A DNA stretch of 64,000 nt from Ochrobactrum sp. CGA5. GTDB lineage: Bacteria; Pseudomonadota; Alphaproteobacteria; Rhizobiales; Rhizobiaceae. The notes beneath the pieces are model-generated. The model did no database searches. It was not told the origin of the DNA and saw only the letters and a list, made by a program, of their open reading frames with translations. Shown here one piece after another: positions 9,042 through 21,943 of the stretch (position 1 is the first letter of the stretch; each line of letters begins with the position of its first letter). A program made the translations under genes and the position numbers. The stretch spans positions 947,583-1,011,582 of the forward strand of contig NZ_VCIG01000038.1 in NCBI RefSeq assembly GCF_006345815.1. Direction: 5' to 3'.

Positions 9042-9764
9042 TTAGGCCTCCCCTTCGCGTGGCTTGGCAATAATCGCAGCGAGCGTAATGCCGCCGAGTG
9101 CACCCAGCGAAACATGCCAGGGCGACCCAACGAATTTGTATGCCGCTACCGCGGAAATCGCACTGACAATGACGACAGGCAACCAGTTCTTTCGATGGCG
9201 GAAACTCATCACCATACCGAGAAAGTAGATCGGTAGCAGAAAATCTATGCCGAAGGCGTAAGGGTTCGTGATCAGATTGCCGAATAGCCCGCCAATCAGC
9301 GCTTCGAGAACCCATGTCAGATAGAATGTCAGCCCGATGGCCATATACCAGACAAAGGTGACTGGCTTGCCTGCTTCCGCTCTCTGTTCAACTTCCGCAT
9401 ACTGGATATCCACCAGAACGAAAAAGGCCAGCACCTTCTGCCATGGTTTGAAATGGCGGATACGCCGTCCTGTCGTCGCCGAATAAAGCACGTGCCGGAA
9501 ATTAACGGCGAAAATCGACATGACGATCATCCACGGTGCGATGTTCTGACCAAAGAGGTCAAGTCCAACCATCTGGCTGGCACCGGCATAGATGACGGCA
9601 CTCATGAATACCGTTTCGGCGAGTGACAATCCGTTGTCGACGGCAAGCGCGCCGAATAGCAAGCCAAAGGGCGCTCCGGCAACAACAAGCGGAAGTCCGC
9701 GCCGTACACCATCAACAATATCGGCGCGCGCCGAGGCTCTTACAGGCTGAAAAGTCTGATCCAC
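9042..9764 (-). CDS. azlC: AzlC-type branched-chain amino acid exporter
   Basis: The 240-residue inner-membrane protein has family motifs LPLVVAGAPFGLLFGALA (about residues 24-41), FMSAVIYAGASQ and MIVMSIFAVNFRHVLYSA. AzlC with AzlD exports branched-chain amino acids or analogues. Here the two genes are translationally coupled: the azlD TTG lies directly after the azlC stop and uses a ribosome binding site inside azlC. AGGAGTGAGT precedes the ATG at 9764 at a usable distance. The 141 bp separating it from the upstream DUF2461 gene may hold its own promoter. Confidence 0.93.
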   Translation of the reverse strand: MDQTFQPVRASARADIVDGVRRGLPLVVAGAPFGLLFGALAVDNGLSLAETVFMSAVIYAGASQMVGLDLFGQNIAPWMIVMSIFAVNFRHVLYSATTGRRIRHFKPWQKVLAFFVLVDIQYAEVEQRAEAGKPVTFVWYMAIGLTFYLTWVLEALIGGLFGNLITNPYAFGIDFLLPIYFLGMVMSFRHRKNWLPVVIVSAISAVAAYKFVGSPWHVSLGALGGITLAAIIAKPREGEA

Positions 9765-9905
9765 GAATACTCACTCCTCCGAATGAAGAGTAGTTAGGAA
9801 ATTCTGCGGTCCGTTGGAATATGATTTCCCAAAAAATCATACTATTAAACAGCGATGCCGCATTTGCGCATCACTCATAACCCCGGCTGATGTATTCATG
9901 AACGA

Positions 9906-10609
9906 TTATGATTGTTGGGAAACCGTCTTTTCGATTTTGTGCATCCAGTTCACAAGCGACCGAGCCCGTTCTGCGAAATCGACAAGGCGATCCACGAGGT
10001 TAGGACTGGTGATCGTTTCCGGGTCGATTTCCATCCGCACAGAGAAATGCCGATTGCGAATTGCTTCCAGCAGATCATCATCGGTCAGCGCCTCAAAACC
10101 ACGGGGCGTGCGTTTCAACCGGTCGTGATCGCTGATTTTCAATCCGTTTTTCTTGAGTTTCGCTACCATGGCACGGAATTCTTCCGGCTTTTCGGCAATG
10201 GCCGTACGTATAGCCAGAAGCAGCTCTTTTCTCGGTCCCCACCAAGCCACACAAGCGTAGCAATCGCGGACACCCGGCAAGCCGATGCAGACATAGAAGC
10301 AACCGCTCTCGTCCCATTTCGTCCCCGATTGCGACAGCAGCGCAGACAGGTGACGGTTATAGGGAGCCTTGTCCTTTGAAAACCGCGTATCGCGCTTGAT
10401 GCGGAACTGGGATTTCACCCGGTCCCCCTTAAAGGGAAGACCGGTCTTTTCAAAACGAGCCGTCATTTCTTCGACAAGGTCGCCAAGCGGCTCCTTCAAC
10501 TGCTGCTCAAAAAGCTCCTTGTTCTCGACAAACCACTCGCGACTCTGGTGAAAATCCAGAGCTTTCAAAAACGGGATCGCTTTTTCACCAAAACCGCTGA
10601 ACGGCGCCA

Positions 10610-10610
<1 letters not shown>
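9906..10610 (-). CDS. DUF2461 domain protein
   Basis: The 234-residue soluble protein matches the DUF2461 (TIGR02453) family: FLKALDFHQSREWFVENKELF at the N-terminus, FRIKRDTRFSKDKAPYNRHL near residues 68-87, and YVCIGLPG. The biochemical function of the family is not established. Its ATG shares the A of the ligA TAA stop (TAATG at 10610), so it is translationally coupled to ligA and is probably the last gene of a recN-ligA-DUF2461 run. Confidence 0.88.
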
Positions 10611-12829
<2,219 letters not shown>

Positions 12830-12860
12830 CTACACCGGCCCGACATCACATACAGGCAAA

Positions 12861-12886
12861 TCTCCTGACAGCATCGTGTCAGGAGA
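12861..12886 (-). terminator. Perfect 10-bp stem-loop overlapping the recN stop codon
   Basis: The inverted repeat TCTCCTGACA / TGTCAGGAGA has a 6-nt loop. On the minus strand it is followed by TTTGCC. The TGA stop of recN (12879-12881) is part of the first stem arm. The short T-run suggests an intrinsic terminator of moderate strength, or an RNA-stabilising 3' hairpin, between recN and ligA. Confidence 0.6.
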
Positions 12887-14558
12887 CAAGTTCACTATTC
12901 TCGGCAAGCAGACGTTCCGCTGCTGCGCGTGCTTCATCGGTGATGCTGGCACCGGCCAGCATGCGGGCAATCTCTTCCTGCCGCTCGTCCACACCGATTG
13001 AACGGATTGAGGTAGACATGCGGTCTTCATCGGTCGCCGACTTGGCAATCAGGAAATGTGTGGAGGCACGCGCCGCCACCTGCGGCGCATGGGTGACAGA
13101 AAGCACCTGCACACGACCGGAAAGTCGAGCAAGGCGCTGGCCGATGGCGTCCGCCACCGCCCCACCCACGCCGGTATCGATTTCATCGAATACGAGCGTC
13201 GGAGCAGAACCGCGATCCGCAAGCGCCACCTTCAGCGCCAACAGGAAACGTGAAAGCTCACCACCCGAGGCGACCTTCATCATCGGCCCAGCCCGTGTGC
13301 CCGGATTGGTGCGCACCCAATACTCAACAGTATCAATGCCTTCAGCCGCCCGCGCTTGCACGTCGGTTGTCATTTCCACGATAAATTCCGCACGTTCAAG
13401 CTTAAGTGCTGGGAGTTCGGCCATCACTGCAGCTTTAAGATGCTCTGCTGTTTCCTTGCGTAAACCGGAAAGCTTGGTCGCCGCCGTGTCATAGGCCACC
13501 CGCATTTCGATCGCATGATTTTCGAGCTGAACAAGCTTTTCGGCACCGGCATCAAGATCGGCAAGATCAATATCCATCTTGTCACGCAGTGCAGGCAATC
13601 CCTCTACCGCGACAGAATATTTGCGCGCAGCAGCACGCAAAGCAAAAAGCCGCTCTTCGACCTGCTCCAGCACACGCGGATCGAAATCGATTTCGCGCAT
13701 GGCATGATCAATACCGTCCTGCGCAAGGGCCAAACTGTTGAGCGCCTCGTCTATTGCCTTGCAAACCGGCTCCAGCAAATGCGGCGCTTCCGGAATTTTG
13801 CGTTCCAAACGGCGCACAAGACTCGCCAGAGACGGTACAGGTGATCCGTGCCCTGACAACAACTCACCAGCTTCGTTCACATCACCGGCGATTTTTTCGG
13901 ATTTCATCATGATCGCACGACGTTCAGCGAGTTCTTCTTCTTCGCCGGGTTGCGGATCAAGCTTGGTCAGTTCTTCAACCGAAGAACGCAGATAATCGCC
14001 TTCACGCTCGGCCTGCTCGACGCGGGCACGATGCTTGGCAAGTGCGGTTTCCGCATCGCGCCAAGCCCTATAGCGTTCGCGAACCAATGCGGCCTCTTGC
14101 TCGAGACCACCGAAAGCATCAAGCAATGTACGGTGAAGATCGGTATCGATCAGTGCGCGATCATCATGCTGACCGTGGATTTCCACCAGCCTGCGCCCAA
14201 GGTCACGAAGAAGCGCGACACTTGCCGCCTGATCGTTGATAAAGACGCGCGTTCGACCATCGCCCATCTGCAAACGGCGCAGAATGATGTCACCATCATC
14301 GTCAAAACCGTTGTCACGCAGAAAAATCCGAGCCGGATGCGCGCCCGGCACATCGAACACCGCCGTCACCTGCCCCTGATCTGCACCGTGACGCACCAAC
14401 GAAGCATCGCCACGTGCGCCAAGCGCCAGCGAAAGCGAATCAAGCAGGATAGACTTGCCCGCGCCGGTTTCGCCGGTAAGCACGGACAAGCCCGTCTTGA
14501 ACTCAATGTCGAGCCTTTCAATCAGAACAATATCGCGGATCGACAGATGCGACAGCAT
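12879..14558 (-). CDS. recN: DNA repair protein RecN
   Basis: RecN is an SMC-like ATPase that acts in recombinational repair of double-strand breaks. The 559-residue length is standard. The Walker A site is GETGAGKS (29-36). The long coiled-coil arms lie roughly between residues 160 and 350. The C-terminal half holds the ABC signature region (VASGGELSRFLLALKVAL), Walker B TLVFDEIDTGVGG and the D-loop/H-loop region LSVTHAPQVAA. It starts 12 bp after bamD, so the two are probably co-transcribed. Confidence 0.96.
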   Translation of the reverse strand: MLSHLSIRDIVLIERLDIEFKTGLSVLTGETGAGKSILLDSLSLALGARGDASLVRHGADQGQVTAVFDVPGAHPARIFLRDNGFDDDGDIILRRLQMGDGRTRVFINDQAASVALLRDLGRRLVEIHGQHDDRALIDTDLHRTLLDAFGGLEQEAALVRERYRAWRDAETALAKHRARVEQAEREGDYLRSSVEELTKLDPQPGEEEELAERRAIMMKSEKIAGDVNEAGELLSGHGSPVPSLASLVRRLERKIPEAPHLLEPVCKAIDEALNSLALAQDGIDHAMREIDFDPRVLEQVEERLFALRAAARKYSVAVEGLPALRDKMDIDLADLDAGAEKLVQLENHAIEMRVAYDTAATKLSGLRKETAEHLKAAVMAELPALKLERAEFIVEMTTDVQARAAEGIDTVEYWVRTNPGTRAGPMMKVASGGELSRFLLALKVALADRGSAPTLVFDEIDTGVGGAVADAIGQRLARLSGRVQVLSVTHAPQVAARASTHFLIAKSATDEDRMSTSIRSIGVDERQEEIARMLAGASITDEARAAAERLLAENSELVS

Positions 14559-14570
14559 GTGAGAATCGGC

Positions 14571-15434
14571 TTACGAGCCGCCGCCCGTGATGAGTGCGCC
14601 GGCCTTGGCCAACCACGAATTGCCGTTTTCACGAGGCTGAAGACCGCCACTCTGTAGAAGCTTGTAGCTGTCTTTGTACCACTGGCTGTCCGGGAAATTC
14701 TTGCCGAGAACAGAGGCCGCCATCTGAGCTTCCGACGTTAGACCGAGCGCGTAATAGGCTTCGACGAGACGAGCGAGTGCTTCCTCCACCTGGCGGGTGT
14801 TGGAATATTCTTCGACCACACCGCGGAAGCGCTTGATAGCTGCAAGATATTCCTTGCGTTCCAGATAATAACGACCGACCTGCATTTCCTTGCCTGCGAG
14901 CTGGTCGCGTGCAATGCGTATCTTGGCCTTGGCGTCATCCGTGTATTCAGAGTCCGGGAAACGATCAACCACTTCCTGCATCGCAGCGATAGCGCGACGG
15001 CTGGCAGCCTGATCGCGGGTTACATCCGGTATCTGGCGGAAATAGGAGAGACCGATGATGTAATAGGCATAGGCAGATTCTTGTGATGTCGGGTAAAGCG
15101 TGTTGTAACGCTTCGCCATCGAAACTGCTTCTTCGTAATTACCCTTACGGTAGTTGGTGAAGGCGGCCATCACAAGCGCCTTGCGTGCCCATTCAGTGTA
15201 AGGATGCTGGCGATCAATTGCAGCGAACTTCTTCGCTGCTTCATCAAGACGACCCGCGTCCAGATTAGCGAGGCCTTCATTATACAGTTTGTCGGCAGGA
15301 TCAATCGTCTCGACATATTTGGTGAGATCGATGTCGTCGTCCTTGCTGGCACAACCGGCGAGCGGGATCAGAACGGCGATAGCGCCAGTCAGCAGCGCGG
15401 TTTTCGTCATACCCTTGAATTTGAAACTCGTCAT
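14571..15434 (-). CDS. bamD: Outer membrane protein assembly factor BamD (ComL lipoprotein)
   Basis: The 287-residue lipoprotein has a signal sequence ending in the lipobox LAGC (lipidated Cys at about residue 28), so it is predicted to sit on the inner face of the outer membrane. Five tetratricopeptide-like repeats follow, including [57 protein letters not shown] and [22 protein letters not shown]. This is the typical BamD (YfiO/ComL) pattern. BamD is the essential partner of BamA in beta-barrel insertion. It lies between lpxC and recN, as in related alphaproteobacteria. Confidence 0.95.
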   Translation of the reverse strand: MTSFKFKGMTKTALLTGAIAVLIPLAGCASKDDDIDLTKYVETIDPADKLYNEGLANLDAGRLDEAAKKFAAIDRQHPYTEWARKALVMAAFTNYRKGNYEEAVSMAKRYNTLYPTSQESAYAYYIIGLSYFRQIPDVTRDQAASRRAIAAMQEVVDRFPDSEYTDDAKAKIRIARDQLAGKEMQVGRYYLERKEYLAAIKRFRGVVEEYSNTRQVEEALARLVEAYYALGLTSEAQMAASVLGKNFPDSQWYKDSYKLLQSGGLQPRENGNSWLAKAGALITGGGS

Positions 15435-15797
15435 GCGGTCTCCGGCCTTCTGGCAGCGTCATTCCTGTTTGAAGCTGCGTGCTTCTAGCACTGCACGGCT
15501 GCTCCATCCATACAAATCATTAAGCTTCAGCGAATGTACAAACATAGCTGACGCTGTTTTGGCCGTCCATAAACCACATGCAAGCGAAATCGGCAACGTC
15601 TAGTGGTCTGAAATCCGCCGGACGGCGTGTCGAAACGCATAACCCGTGTGAATTGTCCCCGGTATTGGCTACCCATATGCATAGATGCCCCCGATCAACC
15701 CACCGCAGAGCGACGCATCGACTCAATTACGAGGTGAACCGGTGAACACGGCTCAATTAAGGCCATGCACCAATACACACTCATTTCTGGCGTGATA
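15435..15797. other. Intergenic region between lpxC and bamD
   Basis: About 363 bp carry no credible reading frame. The part next to 15435 probably holds the bamD promoter on the minus strand. No strong terminator for lpxC, tRNA or known RNA motif was recognised. Confidence 0.5.
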
Positions 15798-16736
15798 CTA
15801 GAGCGCCCATGGGGCAGCAATATTAGGCTTCACGGTAACAAAATCAGATGCTCTGGAATTCTTGCGGACACCCGAAGCTTCAACAATATCGAAAGCCGTC
15901 TTATCCGACAACAGCGCCTTTACCGTCTCCGCATTCAGCCTGTGGCCACTACGGTAGGACCGGAAACAGCCTATAAACGGCAGGCCGGCCAGTGCCAGAT
16001 CACCAACAGCATCCAGTGTTTTGTGACGGACGAACTCGTCTTTGAAACGCAAACCGCCGGGGTTGATGACTGAGTTGTCGTCGCCGATGACAAGCGAATT
16101 GTCGAGCGACGACCCAAGGGCATGACCGGAAGCCCATAGACGCTCCACATCCTTCATGAAACCGAAAGTGCGCGCGGAGGAAAGCTCCTTGCGGAAGGTC
16201 GCTTCGTCTACATCCTCAGCAAATTTCTGCCGGCCAATCAGCGGGCACTCGAAGTCAATCTCAACCTCAAACCGTGTACCGGCGAAAGGGCGGAACTCAC
16301 CCCAGGAGCCGCCCGCTTCCACACGGACCGTTTTCAAAATACGGATAAAGCGGCGCTTCGCTTCCTGCGAAACGATACCCGCCTCATCGAACGCTTCGAT
16401 AAAACGAGCAGAAGTACCGTCGAGAATTGGAACCTCCGGGCCATCAATTTCCACGACAAGGTTATCTATACCCAGCGCGGCGACTGCCGCCATCAGGTGT
16501 TCAACCGTGTCTATCTTGGATGCTTTGGGCCCAAGCGACGTGCAAAGGTCCGTTGCACCGATCTGCGAAACGTGGGCGCGCACTTCCGGCGCCTTGCCCT
16601 TCAGGTCTGAGCGCAGAAACACGATACCGGTATCGGCATCGGCTGGGAAAAACATTGCCGAGGCCGGAGCCCCGCCATGAACGCCGACACCTGAAAGAGT
16701 AACCGCACGACCAATCGTCTTTTGATAAGCACTCAA
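15798..16736 (-). CDS. lpxC: UDP-3-O-acyl-N-acetylglucosamine deacetylase LpxC
   Basis: LpxC is the zinc deacetylase that commits the pathway to lipid A. The 312-residue protein has the usual two similar domains. The zinc ligands can be placed: His80 in VEHLMAA, and His238/Asp242 in RHKTLDAVGDLAL. The motif SGHRLNAETVKALL follows. The start matches the family (YQKTIGRAVTLSGVGVHGG). The C-terminus carries a 30-residue tail beyond the conserved domain. It lies downstream of the ftsZ terminator and a methyltransferase gene, with 238 bp of A/T-rich sequence (16737-16974) that probably holds its promoter. Confidence 0.96.
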   Translation of the reverse strand: MSAYQKTIGRAVTLSGVGVHGGAPASAMFFPADADTGIVFLRSDLKGKAPEVRAHVSQIGATDLCTSLGPKASKIDTVEHLMAAVAALGIDNLVVEIDGPEVPILDGTSARFIEAFDEAGIVSQEAKRRFIRILKTVRVEAGGSWGEFRPFAGTRFEVEIDFECPLIGRQKFAEDVDEATFRKELSSARTFGFMKDVERLWASGHALGSSLDNSLVIGDDNSVINPGGLRFKDEFVRHKTLDAVGDLALAGLPFIGCFRSYRSGHRLNAETVKALLSDKTAFDIVEASGVRKNSRASDFVTVKPNIAAPWAL

Positions 16737-16974
16737 GACAGTTCCAATCTACTGGATAAAATGGGTACAGGCCATTCAAACGGAAATTTCAACACAGCCC
16801 ATTTGGCAATTCTTGCGTCTATATGGATAGATATAGCTAAAATTGCGACACGAAATACAGAAGGGCTCACAAACTTGTGCCACCCGAACAACACCTCGTT
16901 TCAATTAAAATAGTAATTTGCGTGGCTTAAACAAAATCACGCTTTTTAACGCCAGATTACAAAAAACGCGGCGT

Positions 16975-17727
16975 TCAGCCCTTCAGAATCTCGAACGTAA
17001 CCATTTCGCTGTCTGGAGTAACGGAACCATCGCGCTCATATCCCGCATGCACCTTCACAGATTGAAAACCGGCAGCACGTAAGGCAAGTTCCATTTCCCA
17101 TATACCCCAGAACCGGAGGCTAAAGGTTTCAATTTCGGCATTAACGAGCTTGCCATTGGTCCAGTGTTCATAACGTAGCAGAGAGGTCGTCGTCTGATTT
17201 GCAAAATCCGTCTCCAGCCGCTCTTCTTGCAATGTGAGCATATCGTCGCCATCCTTCCAATGCCGCACCGTTCCCGCGGGAGCACTAAGCCAGCGAAGAG
17301 AATCCAGATCGAGAATGAGCCGTCCACCCACGCTCAAAGCATCGTGGAACCGGCGTAAAACCGCCAGGGCTTCTTTTGTATCAGTCACGAGCTGGATCGA
17401 CCCAGCGGGAACGATGACGGCAGAGAACATGCTGGCGAATGTAAAATCCAAAAAGCTCTGCTGACTGAGATTTGCGTTCAAGCCGCGTATCTTGCAAGCG
17501 GTCTCGCAGTAGGCGAGCATCTCTGGCGAAGTATCAAAGCCATACACATCGAACCCTGCTTCCAGCAACGGAACGAGCATACGCCCATTGCCGACCGCAG
17601 GCTCAAGAATGGGGCCGGAAGTACCGTCTAGCAAATCACGATAAAGTTCGACGTCGCCGAAAGAGCGGCCCACGGGCTTATCCAGCTGATAGACCCAAGC
17701 TGCTAGATTTCCATAACGATTGTTCAT
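16975..17727 (-). CDS. Class I SAM-dependent methyltransferase
   Basis: The 250-residue protein has a Rossmann SAM-binding fold: LEPAVGNGRMLVPLLEAGFDVYGFDTSPEML (about residues 37-67) covers motifs I and II, and VGGRLILDLDSL is a motif-III-like strand. The N-terminal residues (YGNLAAWVYQLDKPVG) and the central LQEERLET...RYEHW segment are seen in a common family of small-molecule methyltransferases. The substrate cannot be read from sequence. It lies between the ftsZ terminator and lpxC, so it is probably transcribed separately from the division genes. Confidence 0.75.
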   Translation of the reverse strand: MNNRYGNLAAWVYQLDKPVGRSFGDVELYRDLLDGTSGPILEPAVGNGRMLVPLLEAGFDVYGFDTSPEMLAYCETACKIRGLNANLSQQSFLDFTFASMFSAVIVPAGSIQLVTDTKEALAVLRRFHDALSVGGRLILDLDSLRWLSAPAGTVRHWKDGDDMLTLQEERLETDFANQTTTSLLRYEHWTNGKLVNAEIETFSLRFWGIWEMELALRAAGFQSVKVHAGYERDGSVTPDSEMVTFEILKG

Positions 17728-17814
17728 TTAATACGTCCCGCTTCAACACCGGCGCTCAGTTCAAGACAGACCGATGATTCAGAATCTCTTCATACAAGAA
17801 TGCTCCCGAAAAGC

Positions 17815-17844
17815 AAAAAGCCCGCCAGAAACAAGCGGGCTTTT
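17815..17844 (-). terminator. Rho-independent terminator after ftsZ
   Basis: On the minus strand GAAAAGCCCGC, a short loop and GCGGGCTTTTT form a stable hairpin ending in a T-run, 22 bp past the ftsZ stop codon. It closes the ddl-ftsQ-ftsA-ftsZ unit. Confidence 0.85.
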
Positions 17845-17865
17845 CGACCTTGTATCAAGGAAAGA

Positions 17866-19563
17866 CTAGTTCGACTGACGACGCAGGAATGCCGGAATTT
17901 CGAGCTGGTCTTCTTCCGAAGCCGCACGCGGCTGCGGACGACCCTGATCGTCAAGCTGGCCGCGACGCGGTGCATAGATCGAAGAATCCTGCTGCGGAGC
18001 GCGGCGCTCAGCCGGGCGCATGCCAGGTTCGCGATGCTGGGCTGGTTCCAGACGGGCCGCGGGCTGTTCATCCTCACGACGCGACAGACCATGCGTCAGG
18101 CGCTTCAAAAGGCTCATCGGACCGCGTGGCTCTTCCTGTACAGGCTGCTGCGGAGCGCGACGGGCATTGATTTCAGCCTGTGCAACCGGCGGGAAATCCG
18201 AAACGGCAGGCATGCGCGGAGCAGGACGCGGTTCACGAACCGGCTGTTCATGCATCTGCGGCGGCTGGTAGCCCTGCGGCTGCACGGCCTGTGCTGCCTG
18301 ATGACCGGCCGGGGCCTGCGGCATCGGTGCACGGGCAACAGGAGCACGTTCAAAGGATTCCGGTGCCGGAGCCTGGAAAATGCGGCTCTGCGGGCGGAAA
18401 TCCGGCTCGGCAGAAGCAGCAGGTACGGCTGGAACTTCAGCCTCGGCGGACTGGATCGCCTGGGCAATCGGGTCGACCTGACGCGGCTGTTCAACGACCG
18501 GAGGACGAAGTGCGCCATGCGGAGCCATAGGCTTTGCCTGCGCCGTCTGTTTTACCGGCTGGCGAAATTCCAGCGGCGCAGGCGCCGCGTCTCCTAACTG
18601 CTTATCGATACCGGTAGCGACGACAGAAACGCGGATGACGCCTTCCAGACCTTCGTCGAAGGTTGCGCCAAGGATGATATTCGCATCTGGATCGACTTCT
18701 TCGCGAATACGCGTCGCAGCTTCATCGACTTCGAACAGGGTCATGTCGCGACCACCGGTGATCGAGATCAGGAGGCCTTTCGCGCCGCGCATCGAGGTTT
18801 CGTCAAGCAGCGGGTTGGCGATTGCCGCTTCGGCAGCAGCCATTGCACGGCCTTCGCCGGACGCTTCACCCGTGCCCATCATGGCCTTGCCCATTTCGCG
18901 CATCACCGAACGAACGTCGGCGAAGTCGAGATTGATGAGGCCTTCCTTAACCATGAGGTCGGTGATGCAGGCAACGCCCGAATAGAGCACCTGATCAGCC
19001 ATTGCGAAAGCATCGGCGAAGGTGGTCTTGTCGTTGGCAATGCGGAAGAGGTTCTGGTTCGGAATGACGATAAGCGTATCGACATTCTTCTGCAGTTCTT
19101 CGATGCCGAGATCGGCGGTCTTCATACGGCGAGCGCCTTCGAAATGGAAAGGCTTTGTCACGACGCCAACGGTGAGGATACCGCGCTCGCGGGCCGCGCG
19201 CGCCACGACCGGCGCAGCACCAGTGCCGGTGCCGCCGCCCATGCCAGCAGTTACGAAGCACATATGCGTGCCGTTCAAGTGATCCACGATTTCGTCGATG
19301 CACTCTTCAGCGGCCGCTCGACCTACCTCCGGCTGGGAACCAGCACCAAGGCCCTCGGTGACAGCAGCACCGAGCTGGATCATGCGTTCGGACTTCGACA
19401 TCGTCAAAGCCTGAGCGTCGGTGTTAGCCACGACAAAATCCACGCCGCGCAGACCGGCATTGATCATGTTGTTGACCGCATTGCCGCCGCCGCCACCGAC
19501 ACCGAATACGGTGATGCGAGGCTTCAGCTCGGTGATATCCGGCTTTTGCAGATTGATAGTCAT
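17866..19563 (-). CDS. ftsZ: Cell division GTPase FtsZ
   Basis: FtsZ polymerises into the cytokinetic ring at mid-cell. The 565-residue product has the GTPase core (about 10-320) with the G-box loop [13 protein letters not shown], the tubulin signature GGGTGTG (109-115), and the T7-loop region [12 protein letters not shown] long linker rich in Pro, Ala and Gln (about 320-550) leads to the C-terminal peptide [12 protein letters not shown], which binds FtsA and other partners. The extended linker is typical of Hyphomicrobiales. It lies 125 bp downstream of ftsA, a gap that may contain an extra promoter. Confidence 0.98.
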   Translation of the reverse strand: MTINLQKPDITELKPRITVFGVGGGGGNAVNNMINAGLRGVDFVVANTDAQALTMSKSERMIQLGAAVTEGLGAGSQPEVGRAAAEECIDEIVDHLNGTHMCFVTAGMGGGTGTGAAPVVARAARERGILTVGVVTKPFHFEGARRMKTADLGIEELQKNVDTLIVIPNQNLFRIANDKTTFADAFAMADQVLYSGVACITDLMVKEGLINLDFADVRSVMREMGKAMMGTGEASGEGRAMAAAEAAIANPLLDETSMRGAKGLLISITGGRDMTLFEVDEAATRIREEVDPDANIILGATFDEGLEGVIRVSVVATGIDKQLGDAAPAPLEFRQPVKQTAQAKPMAPHGALRPPVVEQPRQVDPIAQAIQSAEAEVPAVPAASAEPDFRPQSRIFQAPAPESFERAPVARAPMPQAPAGHQAAQAVQPQGYQPPQMHEQPVREPRPAPRMPAVSDFPPVAQAEINARRAPQQPVQEEPRGPMSLLKRLTHGLSRREDEQPAARLEPAQHREPGMRPAERRAPQQDSSIYAPRRGQLDDQGRPQPRAASEEDQLEIPAFLRRQSN

Positions 19564-19688
19564 AGGTCCTTGTTCCTCTTAAGCCTTACCACCGCTTCGC
19601 CGCCGCGGTGTGGATTGGTTGTTACCCAGATGGTCACGCCCCAGATAATTCAACACGTTATTTCAACAGCTTACACAATACTTGCTAC

Positions 19689-21011
19689 TCAGAAACTCTC
19701 TTTCAGCCACTGGCTGACACGTTGAATGCGCCCACCCGTACCGGTCATGAGACCGGAGGAAGCTGCTTTTACCGACCGCTCTTCAATACCCGCCACCTGT
19801 GGGTAGATCAGAAGTCCAACGGTCGCAGCAAAAGCTGCCCCCTTAGCCGCCTCAGGCAATCCCGCTATTCCTAGAGGACGCCCGATTCGTACATTCCTTG
19901 CAAGAATTCGCCTGGCAGCCTCTGGCATTCCTGGCAGCTGGCTTGCGCCGCCGGTCAAAACCACACGCTTGCCGACAATATGTCCAAGACCTGACTGGTT
20001 GAGCCTGTCGCGCACCAGTTCTAGCGTCTCGTCCACTCTTGCACGGATAATCCGCGTCAGAACCGAACGCGGATATTGATTGGGTACATCACGCTCATCG
20101 TCGCCGATTGGCGGAACGGAGATGAGATCGCGGTCGTCGGCAGCGCTTGGAAGAGCCGAGCCGTACATGACCTTCAGGCGTTCGGCATCTTCCATCCGGG
20201 TGGAAAAACCGCGAGCCACGTCCATCGTCACGTGATTGCCACCGATGGCCACAGCATCGGCGTGAATGAACTTGCCTTCGGAGAAGACCGAAATCGTCGT
20301 CGTGCCGCCGCCCATATCGATGCAGGCGGCACCCATTTCAGCCTCGTCGCCGACTAGAGCCGCAAGACCGCTGGCATAAGGCGTCGCAACGATGGCCTCC
20401 ACCGACAGATGGCAACGATTAATGCAAAGCTCCAGATTGCGCAGCGGTGCCGCATCGGCAGTCAGCACATGCATGTCGACGCCAAGGCTGTCACCCAGCA
20501 TCCCGAGCGGATCACGAATACCGCGTTCGCCATCAAGCGTATAGCCGACCGGAAGCGAATGAACGAGGTGACGCTCGGCTGCGAGCGCCTGCTTGGCGCC
20601 AGCGGCCAGAACGCGGCGAATATCGGCCTGCTCGACTTCATGACCGCCCAGATTGACGCTGGCCGTGAAGGTTTCGCTCTTGAGTCGTCCGGCAGAGATA
20701 TTGACGATCAGACTATCGACGGTAAGGCCAGCCATGCGTTCTGCTGCGTCGACCGCAAGGCGAATCGACTGCTCAGCAGCATCGAGATCAATGATGACAC
20801 CCGACTTGACGCCACGCGAACGCTGATGACCGATACCCAGTACTTCCATGCGATGTGTGCGACCTGGCAGCAGTGCGCCGCCTTCATGCGGGCGCAACCG
20901 TGCAATGACGCAGGAAACCTTGCTCGATCCGACATCCAGAACCGTTAACAGGCGCACCTTGCGCCCTGCAGTTCCGCCTTGTGATGATCCCTTGCCGCCC
21001 AGAATACTCAT
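19689..21011 (-). CDS. ftsA: Cell division protein FtsA
   Basis: The actin-like FtsA tethers FtsZ to the membrane. The 440-residue protein shows the actin/HSP70 ATPase phosphate loops (LLTVLDVGSSKVSCVIA near the N-terminus, ACIDMGGGTTTISVFSEG), the inserted 1C domain, and adenosine-loop VVLTGGASQLPGMPE. It ends in a probable amphipathic membrane-targeting helix (RIQRVSQWLKESF). Its ATG overlaps the ftsQ stop as ATGA, with GGGGAAG upstream. That indicates translational coupling. Confidence 0.97.
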   Translation of the reverse strand: MSILGGKGSSQGGTAGRKVRLLTVLDVGSSKVSCVIARLRPHEGGALLPGRTHRMEVLGIGHQRSRGVKSGVIIDLDAAEQSIRLAVDAAERMAGLTVDSLIVNISAGRLKSETFTASVNLGGHEVEQADIRRVLAAGAKQALAAERHLVHSLPVGYTLDGERGIRDPLGMLGDSLGVDMHVLTADAAPLRNLELCINRCHLSVEAIVATPYASGLAALVGDEAEMGAACIDMGGGTTTISVFSEGKFIHADAVAIGGNHVTMDVARGFSTRMEDAERLKVMYGSALPSAADDRDLISVPPIGDDERDVPNQYPRSVLTRIIRARVDETLELVRDRLNQSGLGHIVGKRVVLTGGASQLPGMPEAARRILARNVRIGRPLGIAGLPEAAKGAAFAATVGLLIYPQVAGIEERSVKAASSGLMTGTGGRIQRVSQWLKESF

Positions 21012-21943
21012 ACGCGCTTCCCCGTGCGGGATAGTTCTTTTTTACGCTCTGCCAGAAACTTCTTGCGCTGCTCCATGCCAGTCTCAGTTAGTTGAATAGT
21101 CACGCGATCATCGAGGCGAAGATCGACCGCAGTAATATCGCGCGATAGAAGATGTTGGCTCTGATCAAGCTTTTCGATCTGTGCCAACGCCTTCAGCGGG
21201 TCGGTTTCCGGCAGCATGATGCGCACACCATTGTCCAGAAGCAGATCCCAGCGACGGTCGCCGACACGAATGTAGGCGCGAACCTTTCCAGCCAAACCAG
21301 GATAGGCAGCAATCTGATCAACGAAACCCTTGACCTTCTTTTCCGCCCCCTCACCCACGACGAGCGGCAGCGAATTATAACGGCCGGAGCGGAATGGAAC
21401 GATCGTATCGCCAGCAGCGTCAATCAGCGACAGATCGCTGTCGTTCTGCCAGATAGCAAACGCCTTGCGCTCATGCAGCGAGACAAGAACGGTTCCGGGG
21501 TAAACCTTGCGAACCTCTGCATTTTCCACCCACGGCAGTTTGTCGATGGACTGACGCGCTTCTTCCGCGCTCAAGCCAACAAGAGATGTTTCGCCATCGA
21601 GATTGAGCTGACCGAGAATATCAATATCCGAGGTCTCGTTGTTACCAACGACCTTCACGTCCTCGATTGCAAAACCGAGCGTGGAAGCAGTCGCCTTGAC
21701 TACCTCCGACGTATGGCCGCCAACCGCCATACCATAAAGGCCCGTAGCCCCAAGGAAACCCAGCATACCGACAGTGCCAGCATGACGCGGAATGTTGACA
21801 TTGCCCTGAAAAAGGCGGGCGGCAAAGCGGAACGGCTTGCGCAGGAAGCGCGGCAGGACAAAAGCAGCACCCACCGCTCCCGATGCATCACGCATCGAGC
21901 CCGAGCGCTCATATCCGTCCGATTTTCCGTTCAACGCAAACAA
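21008..21943 (-). CDS. ftsQ: Cell division protein FtsQ
   Basis: FtsQ is a bitopic inner-membrane protein that scaffolds the divisome. The product shows one membrane segment ([19 protein letters not shown]), a POTRA domain ([20 protein letters not shown]...) and the FtsQ/DivIB beta domain ([28 protein letters not shown]). I prefer the TTG at 21943, which has GGAGG 7 nt upstream. It gives 311 residues and overlaps the end of ddl. An earlier in-frame TTG at 21964 would add seven residues. Either way translation begins inside ddl, so the two are coupled. Confidence 0.9.
   Translation of the reverse strand: MFALNGKSDGYERSGSMRDASGAVGAAFVLPRFLRKPFRFAARLFQGNVNIPRHAGTVGMLGFLGATGLYGMAVGGHTSEVVKATASTLGFAIEDVKVVGNNETSDIDILGQLNLDGETSLVGLSAEEARQSIDKLPWVENAEVRKVYPGTVLVSLHERKAFAIWQNDSDLSLIDAAGDTIVPFRSGRYNSLPLVVGEGAEKKVKGFVDQIAAYPGLAGKVRAYIRVGDRRWDLLLDNGVRIMLPETDPLKALAQIEKLDQSQHLLSRDITAVDLRLDDRVTIQLTETGMEQRKKFLAERKKELSRTGKRV

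Noticed and set aside
16722..16913. 63-codon open frame upstream of lpxC
   Set aside because: It overlaps the lpxC start in antisense, lacks a ribosome binding site and has no family resemblance. More likely promoter sequence.
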